Assembly (NCBI GenBank): GCA_029933635.1
Contig: JAOZNS010000062.1
Location: forward strand, 1 to 10,976
Length of the DNA stretch: 10,976 bases
Direction: 5' to 3'
Source of the DNA: Candidatus Zixiibacteriota bacterium
GTDB taxonomy: Bacteria; Zixibacteria; MSB-5A5; SM1-73
This document shows positions 1 to 8,000 of this stretch, one piece after another. Every line of letters starts with the position of its first letter. The stretch's first letter is position 1. The notes beneath the pieces are model-generated. The model was not told the DNA's origin, searched no databases, and worked only from the letters and a program-made list of their open reading frames with translations. The position numbers were made by a program, and so were the translations under genes.

Positions 1-1
1 C

Positions 2-1807
2 GGTTTATCCTTTTTGTGTTCAGCTGTCATATTTTTTGAGCTTCTGGCTTTGCCAGTAGGGGAGAGGATGGTGGAAAAGATCGCCTTTCCCTGGATTCTG
101 TCAGGAAGATTTCACACAAGTTTTGGCTTTCTGATTGATCCCCTCTCCTCGGTTATGATTTTGGTGGTTTCTGGAGTAGCTTTTCTCATTCATATTTACT
201 CCACCGGATATATGGTTGAGGATCAGGGATATGCTCGATACTTCTCATATTTGAACCTTTTCACCTTCTTCATGTTGATGCTGGTTCTATCCAACAACTT
301 TCTGCTTCTTTACTTGGGATGGGAAGGGGTTGGACTCTGCTCTTATCTTTTGATCGGCTTCTGGTATGAGAAAAAAACAGCCGCAGATGCAGGCAAGAAA
401 GCTTTCATAGTCAATCGAATTGGAGATTTCGGCTTTGCCTTGGGTGTGATGCTGATCTTCTGGACCTTCGGGAGTCTGAACTTCACCCATGTTTTTGAAA
501 CCGCCCCGCAAATTTTAGCTTTGGGAGAAGGATTGGCTACCGCCATCACTCTGCTTTTATTCATGGGAGCCACTGGCAAATCTGCCCAGATACCTCTTTA
601 CGTATGGCTCCCTGACGCCATGGAGGGTCCAACTCCGGTCTCTGCCTTGATTCATGCTGCCACCATGGTTACCGCAGGAGTTTATATGGTGGCAAGATGC
701 CATGCGCTTTTCCTTCTTTCTCCAATAACGATGGGAGCGATAGCTTTGGTGGGCACAGCAACTGCTATCTATGCGGCATCCATTGCCTTGGTGCAAAATG
801 ACATCAAAAGGGTGTTGGCTTATTCAACAATCAGCCAGTTAGGGTATATGTTTTTAGCCTGTGGAGTGGGAGCCTTCGCCGCAGGAATATTTCACCTGAT
901 GACCCATGCTTTCTTTAAGGCTCTTTTGTTTTTGGGAGCAGGCTCGGTCATGCACGCCTTATCAGGAGAGCTGAATATGCAAAAGATGGGCGGTTTGAAG
1001 AAGTATCTGCCCATCACTTTCTGGTGCTTTCTTGCCGGAACCTTAGCCATCTCTGGAATTCCTCTGTTTTCTGGATTCTTCAGCAAGGATGAAATCTTGT
1101 GGAAGGCATTCGCAAGCCCGCACGGACATCTCCTTCTCTGGTTGATAGGAGTGATTACCGCTGGATTGACCGCATTCTACATGTTCAGATTGCTCTTTAT
1201 GACCTTCTTAGGAAAATCCAGAGTGGATCCGGGGGTTGAAACCCATGTTCACGAAGCCCCCAAATCCATGACCATCCCTCTGGTGATTCTGGCAGTGCTT
1301 TCGGTTATCGGCGGATATGTGGGCGTTCCTCATTCGCTGGGAGGTACAAACAGATTTGAAGGCTTCTTGGCACCCGTTTTTGAGAAAGCTCATTCGATCG
1401 CTCATCCAATCACTCAGAGGACCTCTACCGAGTATCTACTGATGATCATCTCGGTAATGGTGGTTTTGGCGGGCATTCTTATTGCCCGTAGATTTTACCT
1501 CCAAAATCCGAAAATTCCCAAGAGGCTGGCCCAAAGATACAGCTTTCCCTATCGGGTCCTGTTTAACAAATATTACGTTGACGAGCTTTACGCGAAAGTT
1601 TTCGTAAATCCCCTTTTGAACCTATCTTTGTTTTTATGGAAAAAATTTGATGTTTTAGTGATAGATGGCTCGGTCAATGGAGTGGCGACTTTTGTTAAGG
1701 GGGTTGGTCAAGTGACCAGAAAGTCTCAAACCGGATATTTGCGCAACTACGCGCTTTCGTTGATCTTTGGTGCTGTGTTGATTTTGGTCTATTACATCTT
1801 CAGGTAA
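2..1807 (+). CDS. nuoL: NADH-quinone oxidoreductase subunit L (complex I, ND5-type), 5' partial
   Basis: This is the distal antiporter-like proton-pumping subunit of the complex I membrane arm. The frame is open from position 2, and the first visible codons (Gly-Leu-Ser-Phe) read straight into the protein, so the true start lies upstream. Counting residues from the TTG at 14, the channel residues are visible: Glu104 in the GWEGVGLCSYLLIGFW motif, Lys189 in GKSAQIPL, Lys302 in HAFFKALLF and Lys358 in FFSKDEIL. These match E. coli Glu144, Lys229, Lys342 and Lys399 with an offset of about 40, so only some 35-40 residues are missing. The C-terminal region with FNKYYVDELY (517-526) and QTGYLRNYA (about 572-580) fits the lateral helix plus last membrane helix of true NuoL, and argues against a shorter Mrp- or hydrogenase-type homologue. 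nuoM follows after 4 bp. The chain ends at a TAA (1805-1807). Confidence 0.97.
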   Translation, partial: GLSFLCSAVIFFELLALPVGERMVEKIAFPWILSGRFHTSFGFLIDPLSSVMILVVSGVAFLIHIYSTGYMVEDQGYARYFSYLNLFTFFMLMLVLSNNFLLLYLGWEGVGLCSYLLIGFWYEKKTAADAGKKAFIVNRIGDFGFALGVMLIFWTFGSLNFTHVFETAPQILALGEGLATAITLLLFMGATGKSAQIPLYVWLPDAMEGPTPVSALIHAATMVTAGVYMVARCHALFLLSPITMGAIALVGTATAIYAASIALVQNDIKRVLAYSTISQLGYMFLACGVGAFAAGIFHLMTHAFFKALLFLGAGSVMHALSGELNMQKMGGLKKYLPITFWCFLAGTLAISGIPLFSGFFSKDEILWKAFASPHGHLLLWLIGVITAGLTAFYMFRLLFMTFLGKSRVDPGVETHVHEAPKSMTIPLVILAVLSVIGGYVGVPHSLGGTNRFEGFLAPVFEKAHSIAHPITQRTSTEYLLMIISVMVVLAGILIARRFYLQNPKIPKRLAQRYSFPYRVLFNKYYVDELYAKVFVNPLLNLSLFLWKKFDVLVIDGSVNGVATFVKGVGQVTRKSQTGYLRNYALSLIFGAVLILVYYIFR

Positions 1808-1811
1808 GATC

Positions 1812-3374
1812 ATGCTGGATAGCTGGATATTAACCATAATTACTTTTTTTCCTCTTTTAGGGGTTTTCACACTGCTTGTCCTCCCTTCCGAGAAGCAGGA
1901 TGCATTCAGAATAATTGCATTTATCTTTTCCGTGCTGAACGCCATATTTTCGCTTTATCTCTATTTCAACTTCCCCGTCGAGTCCTCAACCATGCAATTT
2001 TCGATCAATAAGGGCTGGATCAAAAGCTTGGGTGTAAGCTATCATCTGGGCATCGATGGAATCAGCCTGTTTTTGGTTCTTCTGACCACGTTTCTTACTC
2101 CCCTGGCAATACTGTCATCCTGGTCTGCTGTTACCAACAGAATTAAAGGCTATTATATTTCCATGTTATTCTTGGAAACCGGGATGATCGGCGTTTTCGT
2201 ATCTTTGGATCTGTTCTTATTTTATGTCTTCTGGGAGCTGATGCTCATACCTATGTATTTTCTTATAGGCATCTGGGGTGGACCCAGAAGAATATATGCC
2301 ACGGTCAAGTTCGTGCTGTTCACCATGACCGGATCGCTTCTGATGCTGGTGGCGATTTTGGTTCTCTATTTCATGAATCATAATTTTACTGGCATATACA
2401 CGTTCGATCTTCTCCAGATAACCAAACTCCCCATCCCTCCGGGTGCACAGCTCTGGTTATTCTTTGCCTTTGCTTTAGCTTTTGCCATAAAGGTTCCCAT
2501 GTTTCCCTTCCACACTTGGCTTCCAGATGCCCATGTGGAAGCACCCACCGCTGGATCGGTGATTTTGGCAGGTGTGTTGCTGAAGATGGGGACTTATGGC
2601 TTTTTGAGGTTCTGTCTTCCTCTCTTCCCCAATGCGTTTATAGATTACGTGCCCCTTTTCTCCATTCTGGCAATAATCAGTATCATCTATGGCGCCTTGG
2701 TTTGCATCAGACAGGATGATGTAAAAAGCCTGGTGGCGTTCTCTTCGGTGAGCCATTTAGGTTTTGTGATGCTGGGACTTTTTGCTTTAAACCTTCAGGG
2801 GATGCAGGGGAGCATACTTCAAATGATCAATCATGGCATCTCCACCGGGGCTTTATTCTTGATAGTGGGAATGCTCTACGAAAGAAGGCACACTCGGCTA
2901 ATTGCGCAGTTTGGAGGAGTCTCGAAAAAAATGCCCGTATTTTCTGCATTATTCATGATAGTGGCTCTTTCCTCCATTGGGCTTCCCGGAACCAACGGTT
3001 TCGTGGGAGAGTTCACCATTCTTCTGGGAACATTTAAGTCCAATGTACCCTATGCAGTGATGGGAGCTGTGGGAATAATCTTAGCGGCAATATATATGTT
3101 GTGGATGTATCAACGAACCATGTTTGGGAAAATCACCACGCCGGAAAATGAAAACCTGAAGGATTTGAACTTAAGGGAGAAAATGGTCTTGATCCCCTTG
3201 ATTCTGGCTATCTTCTGGATCGGTCTTTACCCCAAGCCATTTTTTACCAAGATGGAAGCTTCAGTTAAAAGCCTGATAGAATATGCCCGGATAAAGTGTG
3301 AGAAAAATCAGCTTTTGGAGGAGGGGGTGCAAGTGAATTCCCGGCAGATGAAACTAATGAAAAAGATCGAATAA
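1812..3374 (+). CDS. nuoM: NADH-quinone oxidoreductase subunit M (complex I, ND4-type)
   Basis: This is the middle antiporter-like proton-pumping subunit of complex I, 520 residues (E. coli NuoM is about 509). The ATG lies 4 bp after the nuoL stop, with only a weak AGG (1802-1804) as ribosome binding site, which suggests translational coupling. The residues of the proton path are present: Glu142 in the VFWELMLIPMYFLIGIWGG stretch, Lys227 in FAIKVPMFPFHTWLPDAH, Lys258 in LLKMGTYG and Glu400 in GFVGEFTILLG. These correspond to E. coli Glu144, Lys234, Lys265 and Glu407. The terminal Glu (not Lys) in the twelfth-helix position is diagnostic of NuoM against NuoL and NuoN. The profile is polytopic throughout, and the last 35 or so residues form a hydrophilic tail. 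No frameshift or missing key residue was seen. Confidence 0.97.
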   Translation: MLDSWILTIITFFPLLGVFTLLVLPSEKQDAFRIIAFIFSVLNAIFSLYLYFNFPVESSTMQFSINKGWIKSLGVSYHLGIDGISLFLVLLTTFLTPLAILSSWSAVTNRIKGYYISMLFLETGMIGVFVSLDLFLFYVFWELMLIPMYFLIGIWGGPRRIYATVKFVLFTMTGSLLMLVAILVLYFMNHNFTGIYTFDLLQITKLPIPPGAQLWLFFAFALAFAIKVPMFPFHTWLPDAHVEAPTAGSVILAGVLLKMGTYGFLRFCLPLFPNAFIDYVPLFSILAIISIIYGALVCIRQDDVKSLVAFSSVSHLGFVMLGLFALNLQGMQGSILQMINHGISTGALFLIVGMLYERRHTRLIAQFGGVSKKMPVFSALFMIVALSSIGLPGTNGFVGEFTILLGTFKSNVPYAVMGAVGIILAAIYMLWMYQRTMFGKITTPENENLKDLNLREKMVLIPLILAIFWIGLYPKPFFTKMEASVKSLIEYARIKCEKNQLLEEGVQVNSRQMKLMKKIE

Positions 3375-3474
3375 AGGAAGTCCAAAGTTAGAATCAGGAC
3401 ATGAAGTGCAAAAACTTGCCTTTACAAACATAAGCAAGGTGATGCACTCCGCTTCAAAACTGAAAGAGATTTAG
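3375..3474 (+). other. Structured nuoM-nuoN intergenic gap (imperfect hairpin 3405-3448)
   Basis: This 100-bp spacer is out of keeping with the 4-bp nuoL-nuoM junction. It contains a nested inverted repeat. AGTGCA (3405-3410) pairs with TGCACT (3443-3448). After a 4x4 internal loop, CTTGC-C-TT (3415-3422) pairs with AAGCAAG (3432-3438) with one bulged C, leaving a 9-nt loop. No U-run follows, so it is unlikely to be a terminator; an RNA-processing or stability element is possible. A GAAAGAG ribosome-binding-like sequence (3462-3468) sits 6 nt before the nuoN start. The only ATG-started frames are about 10 codons long and have no support. Confidence 0.5.
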
Positions 3475-4929
3475 ATGGACTGGATCATGCCAGCAGTTGA
3501 TTTTAATCTTTTTCTTCCAGAGATCCTCCTTTGCGTTTTCGCAATTCTTATTTTGATTCTGGATCCTTTTCTCTCCAGAGATAAAAAGATCATCTCCGGA
3601 CATCTAAGCTGGATAACCATAATCTTAGCGTTTTCAGCTAATTTGAATCTCTGGGATTTACAAAAAACCACCTTCAGCCAAATGTTTTTGGTGGACAATT
3701 ACGCTGTCTTCTTCAAATCCATCTTTTTGATTGGATCTCTTCTGGTCATCTTCTTCTCCATGAATTATCTGAAGAGAGAAGAGCTCTTACGTGGCGAATA
3801 TTTCAGCTTGATTTTATTTTCTACCCTGGGGATGATGCTTTTGGCATCTGGTTTCGATCTGGTGGTCATCTTTTTGGGTCTGGAGATTATGTCCCTCTCG
3901 CTCTACGTCTTAGCAGGGTTTAAAAGAGCGGACCTAAATTCCAACGAGGCTTCTTTGAAATACTTTCTGATGGGAGCATTTGCTACCGGATTTCTACTTT
4001 ATGGAATCGTGATGATTTATGGAAGCACTGGAAGCACCAACTTGGAGCAGATAATCAAAAGCATCGCCTTTGGTGAAGCTGATCCCAATCTTTTGGTCTG
4101 GGCTGGTGCAGGATTGCTTCTGGTAGGTTTTGGGTTCAAGATAGCTTCAGTTCCTTTTCATATGTGGGTGCCGGACGTGTATCAGGGTGCACCCACTCCA
4201 ATAACTGCATTCATCTCTACAGGTCCCAAGGCCGCAGGGTTTTCTGCACTTCTGCGAGTATTTCTTTTCTCCTTCATAACCATAAAGCTGGATTGGACCT
4301 CAATCGTCTGGATCATGGCCGCTCTGACCATGACCGTGGGGAACGTCATCGCCATCCTTCAGTCTGATATCAAGAGGATGCTGGCGTATTCGTCCATAGC
4401 TCACGCAGGATATGTTCTGGTGGCTCTGGTGGCTGGGGGAGAGAGCGGAATCTCCAGCGCGCTCTTTTATCTTTTAGCTTATACCTTCATGAATATAGGA
4501 GCTTTCACCGTGGTGATTGTGCTGGGAAGAAAGGGTGAGGAGAATACTAATTTAGACGATTACTCCGGACTCGGAGCTAAAGCTCCTCTCTTAGCAATCC
4601 TGATGTCGGTCTTTATGTTCTCACTGGCAGGATTTCCACCCACCGCTGGATTTATGGGAAAAATCTATGTGTTCAGTGCTGCGGTAAAATCAGGATTTGT
4701 GGGACTGGTCATAATCGGCGTGCTGAACAGTTTGGTCTCTGTTTACTACTACTTGAGGGTTATAGTAATTATGTTTATGCATCCACCAGACATTAAGATG
4801 GAGAAGGTTACCATAACTTTCGGCGCCACCATTGTGTTGTTAGTCTGCACCTGGGGAGTTTTACAGCTAGGTATATTCCCCGAAAGAGTGCTTAGTTTAG
4901 CTCAAGCCTCGGTCTCCTCCATATTTTAG
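3475..4929 (+). CDS. nuoN: NADH-quinone oxidoreductase subunit N (complex I, ND2-type)
   Basis: This is the antiporter-like proton-pumping subunit nearest the peripheral arm, 484 residues (E. coli NuoN is 485). An in-frame TAG sits directly before the ATG at 3475, so the protein cannot start further upstream; Met5 (3487) is the only close alternative, and GAAAGAG at 3462-3468 suits the first ATG. Key residues are Glu137 in GLEIMSLSLYVLAGFKR, Lys222 in GFGFKIASVPFHMWVPDVYQ, Lys252 in STGPKAAGFSALLR and Lys396 in GFMGKIYVF. They match E. coli Glu133, Lys217, Lys247 and Lys395. The Lys (not Glu) in the last position and the absence of a long C-terminal helix separate it from NuoM and NuoL. It is normally the last gene of the nuo operon. 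Here it ends 80 bp from a convergent gene, which supports an operon end. Confidence 0.97.
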   Translation: MDWIMPAVDFNLFLPEILLCVFAILILILDPFLSRDKKIISGHLSWITIILAFSANLNLWDLQKTTFSQMFLVDNYAVFFKSIFLIGSLLVIFFSMNYLKREELLRGEYFSLILFSTLGMMLLASGFDLVVIFLGLEIMSLSLYVLAGFKRADLNSNEASLKYFLMGAFATGFLLYGIVMIYGSTGSTNLEQIIKSIAFGEADPNLLVWAGAGLLLVGFGFKIASVPFHMWVPDVYQGAPTPITAFISTGPKAAGFSALLRVFLFSFITIKLDWTSIVWIMAALTMTVGNVIAILQSDIKRMLAYSSIAHAGYVLVALVAGGESGISSALFYLLAYTFMNIGAFTVVIVLGRKGEENTNLDDYSGLGAKAPLLAILMSVFMFSLAGFPPTAGFMGKIYVFSAAVKSGFVGLVIIGVLNSLVSVYYYLRVIVIMFMHPPDIKMEKVTITFGATIVLLVCTWGVLQLGIFPERVLSLAQASVSSIF

Positions 4930-4939
4930 CAGATGTAGT

Positions 4940-4959
4940 GGTGAAGCTTTGGCTTCACC
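4940..4959 (+). terminator. Hairpin just after nuoN, possible operon end
   Basis: GGTGAAGC (4940-4947) and GCTTCACC (4952-4959) form a perfect 8-bp stem with a 4-nt loop, starting 10 bp after the nuoN stop. The position suits termination or 3'-end protection of the nuo transcript. No T-run follows on either strand, so it is not a classical intrinsic terminator, and termination may depend on Rho. Confidence 0.45.
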
Positions 4960-4978
4960 TCATTGGAGTCAACTGACC

Positions 4979-5010
4979 AAATCAAAAGGGAGAATCTTCA
5001 GATTCACCCC
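4979..5010 (-). terminator. Probable intrinsic terminator of the activase-fusion gene
   Basis: On the minus strand GGG-A-GAATCT pairs around a 2-nt loop with AGATTC-A-CCC (positions 4988-5009; three G:C pairs, an A:A mismatch, then six pairs). It is followed by the moderately T-rich tail TTTTGATTT. The hairpin begins at the last base of the TAG stop codon (5010-5012), so gene and terminator touch. The tail is weaker than an ideal U-run. Confidence 0.6.
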
Positions 5011-8000
5011 TACAGATATTGGGTCTTTTTTCTTTTCTGAAATTCTTTTGCTTGGTGCATGAAAGCTTCTAATTGGGTAAGCTCGTTTGCATCCTCCAGT
5101 CCCTCGTAGGCTAAGTTAAGCCAGGGAACGTTGCCAAAATCTTCTCTCAATTTCTTTGATATGGCGGTGACCACGGTTCCGGGCATGCAGGTGAAAGGCA
5201 TGGTATTGACTATTCCAGAAAGACCCTGGTGGATGTAATCGATAGCTTTCCCGATGGATAATATGGCTTCGCCTCCAAAGGACTCGTGCAAATAAGGGCT
5301 GGCAAGATCCAGCATATGTCCCATTTTAGGCTCGTGACATTCCAGAATTGCCCCTTTAAGTTTTTTCTCTAACTGACGCTCTTTCCTTCTCTGTATCCAG
5401 TCGGTGAGCCACCCTTTAACATAGTCTTTGTATTTTCTTTTCAGGATGCTGTGTCTTTTATACATGTGTGTGGTATAGTTGATCCATTCAGCCATGCTGG
5501 CAATCCAAGCTTCGCCACCTAAGGATTCGATCTTTTTGATCAGATCGTTGTTTGAGAATCTGTTCCATCTTATATAAATCTCACCCACCACCCCGATGAT
5601 GGGCTTTCTTTCCCCTGAATTTCTGTCGATTCTGGCGAACATCTCCTTAGCCCAAAGGAGAGTCTCTTCTATGTCTCCTCTTGACCTTATGGTTCGAGCC
5701 AATTGTTCAAGGCACCGCCGGTATACTTTGTCGGTCTCACCCTTATTTTTCTCATAAGGTCTGGTTTGATGCAGAAGCTTTATCAAAAGGTCGGTTGCCA
5801 CCATCCCCTTCCAGGCTAATTTGCGGAAGTCACCGTCAAGATTCGATACTGTGGAATAAGCATCTTTAGAATCGGGAGAGATAATGGGAACATTCGAATA
5901 CCCCAATTCATCTAAGATCACTCGATGCAGATTATGATATTGCCCGAATCGACAGGGTCCATTGGCTTTGGGCATGAAGAAGGCGACCTTATTCGGATCG
6001 ATCTCTTTTCTCCTTAGGAACTCTAAAAGATCTCCAGTGGTGAGAATGCAGGGATAGCATTCCTTCCCGGAGGTAAATTTCCTACCCAGAATAAGTGTAT
6101 TCTCGTTGGATTCATCCATAACATGCGCCTCCTGCCCGCAGGCTTCCATAGCAGCTTTAAAGGCAAAGGCGTGATCACACATATAAGGGATGTACAAGAT
6201 TCTGTGGTCCTTAAATTCTTTGGATTTATATCTTCGGAGGATTGGTTTGATTTCTTTTGGCGGCTGGTATTTTTTCAGACTATCCAGGAAGGCCTCACAA
6301 CGGGTGATGATCCCAGCATCAGCCGAATGCTCGTCCAGCTCAATTAAAAGAAAAGGTTTTCCTGCCAGATTCTTTTTAAAGAAATGGATTATAAAAGAGT
6401 CGGGGCCACAGCCGAAATTGGACACATACAAGCCAAAAAGATTTTTGTGATTCTTTAAGACCTCTGATGCCGCTAAGATCCTTTGTCCATATTTCCAGTA
6501 CATATTGGGAAGATGATCTTTCTTGATTTTGGGATCGAAACATAAAAAATCCATGGGGATGGCCCATACGCCCAGATCAGCCAGTTTTTTGGAAAGATTC
6601 AGGCTAAGCTCTGAATCGCAGGTATTATAAGGTCTTCCCACCACCAGGATAGCCTTTTGATCCTCCTTCAGGTTCTGTAAAATATCTTTTCCCTTGGAGG
6701 AAAGTCTTCTGTAAAATTCTTCCTGACACCTCTCCGCTTTAACCAAAGCCTTTAGTATTCTTCTTCTTTTGATCCTCAATTTTTTGCCCAATCTGACTAA
6801 GGTTCTCAAAAGGATGTCTTGGTCCAGCTGAAAATAAACCGGAAAAGAAAGGAGTTGGGTGGAGTAGTTGTGAAAGTTTATAGCAGCTTTTATCACATAA
6901 GGCAAGGACTGAACATAAGGACAGGAGTAATTCTCTTGATTGTGATCCTCCTCCTTTTTCATATTGATCAGGCTGGGAAGGAAAATGTAATCCACCCCTT
7001 TATTTAAAAGATTTAAGATATGGCCGTGTGCCACCTTAATTGGAAAACAGGTTTCGGAAAGAACCTGTTCCACACCCTGACGTATAATATTTTTGTTGGT
7101 TGGATCAGATAGCACCACCTCAAAGCCCAACTCTTCAAAAAAGGTAGCCCAATAGGGAAAGTACTCATAAAAAAACAAACATCGAGGAAAGCCGATCCTT
7201 CCTCTTATACCGACCTTTGAATCAGGTGCAACAAATTCTTTATGAAGGTTAAACAATAATTTTTCCCTTTCCCTGAAAAGATCAGATCCGCTGGTTCCAT
7301 AGGAAAGGTCTGCTTTTTTTGATTTTCTTCTGGTGTCGTACTTTTCGCACCGGCTTCCGTAAAAAAGAGGCGGCTCTCCTTCTACCTTCACCTGCTTTAT
7401 CTCACAGCAGTTGGGGCAGTCCTTACATTCGAAGGTGGAGATTGAATATTGTTTTTCGGAAAGATCAAACCCTTTGAATTTGCTTTCTTTTCCTTTATAT
7501 TCTTCCATGGCTAAGATGGCAGCACCTATGGCGCCGGTGACATCATGATGGGGGGGAACGGTGATTTTTTTTCCGATCACCTTTTCGAATGCCGCCACCA
7601 CCGCCTTATTCCAGGCTACCCCACCCTGGAAAAAGATGTGTTCACCCACCCTTTTGTCGCCTACCACCTTGTTCAGATAGTTATACACGATGGAGTAAGC
7701 CAGCCCGGCAACCAGATCCTCTTTGGGCACGCCAGCCTGCTGGTGCGCCACCAGATCCGATTCCATGAAGACGGTACAGCGCTCCCCACAGTTGACCGGA
7801 CATTTCGACTTAAGAGCTAACTCTCCGAACTCTCGCTCGATATTGATGGCAAGTTTTTCTGCCTGTTCCTGCAAAAAGGATCCGGTCCCTGCGGCGCAAA
7901 CTTTATTCATCTCGAAATCCACAACCGTTTGATCCTGAAGGCTGATATATTTTGAATCCTGTCCGCCGATCTCAAATATGGTGTCCACGCGGGGATCAAT

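Noticed and set aside
14..16. TTG as the start of nuoL
   Set aside because: The frame is open to the window edge, and conserved channel residues are offset by about 40 from E. coli NuoL, so the N-terminus lies upstream.
2..1807. NuoL as an MrpA or hydrogenase-4/HyfB-type antiporter subunit
   Set aside because: The C-terminal FNKYYVDELY and QTGYLRNYA regions, the order of the three genes and the residue pattern are those of complex I NuoL.
3401..3433. Ten-residue frame in the nuoM-nuoN gap
   Set aside because: It is too short, has no ribosome binding site, and overlaps the hairpin that better explains the sequence.
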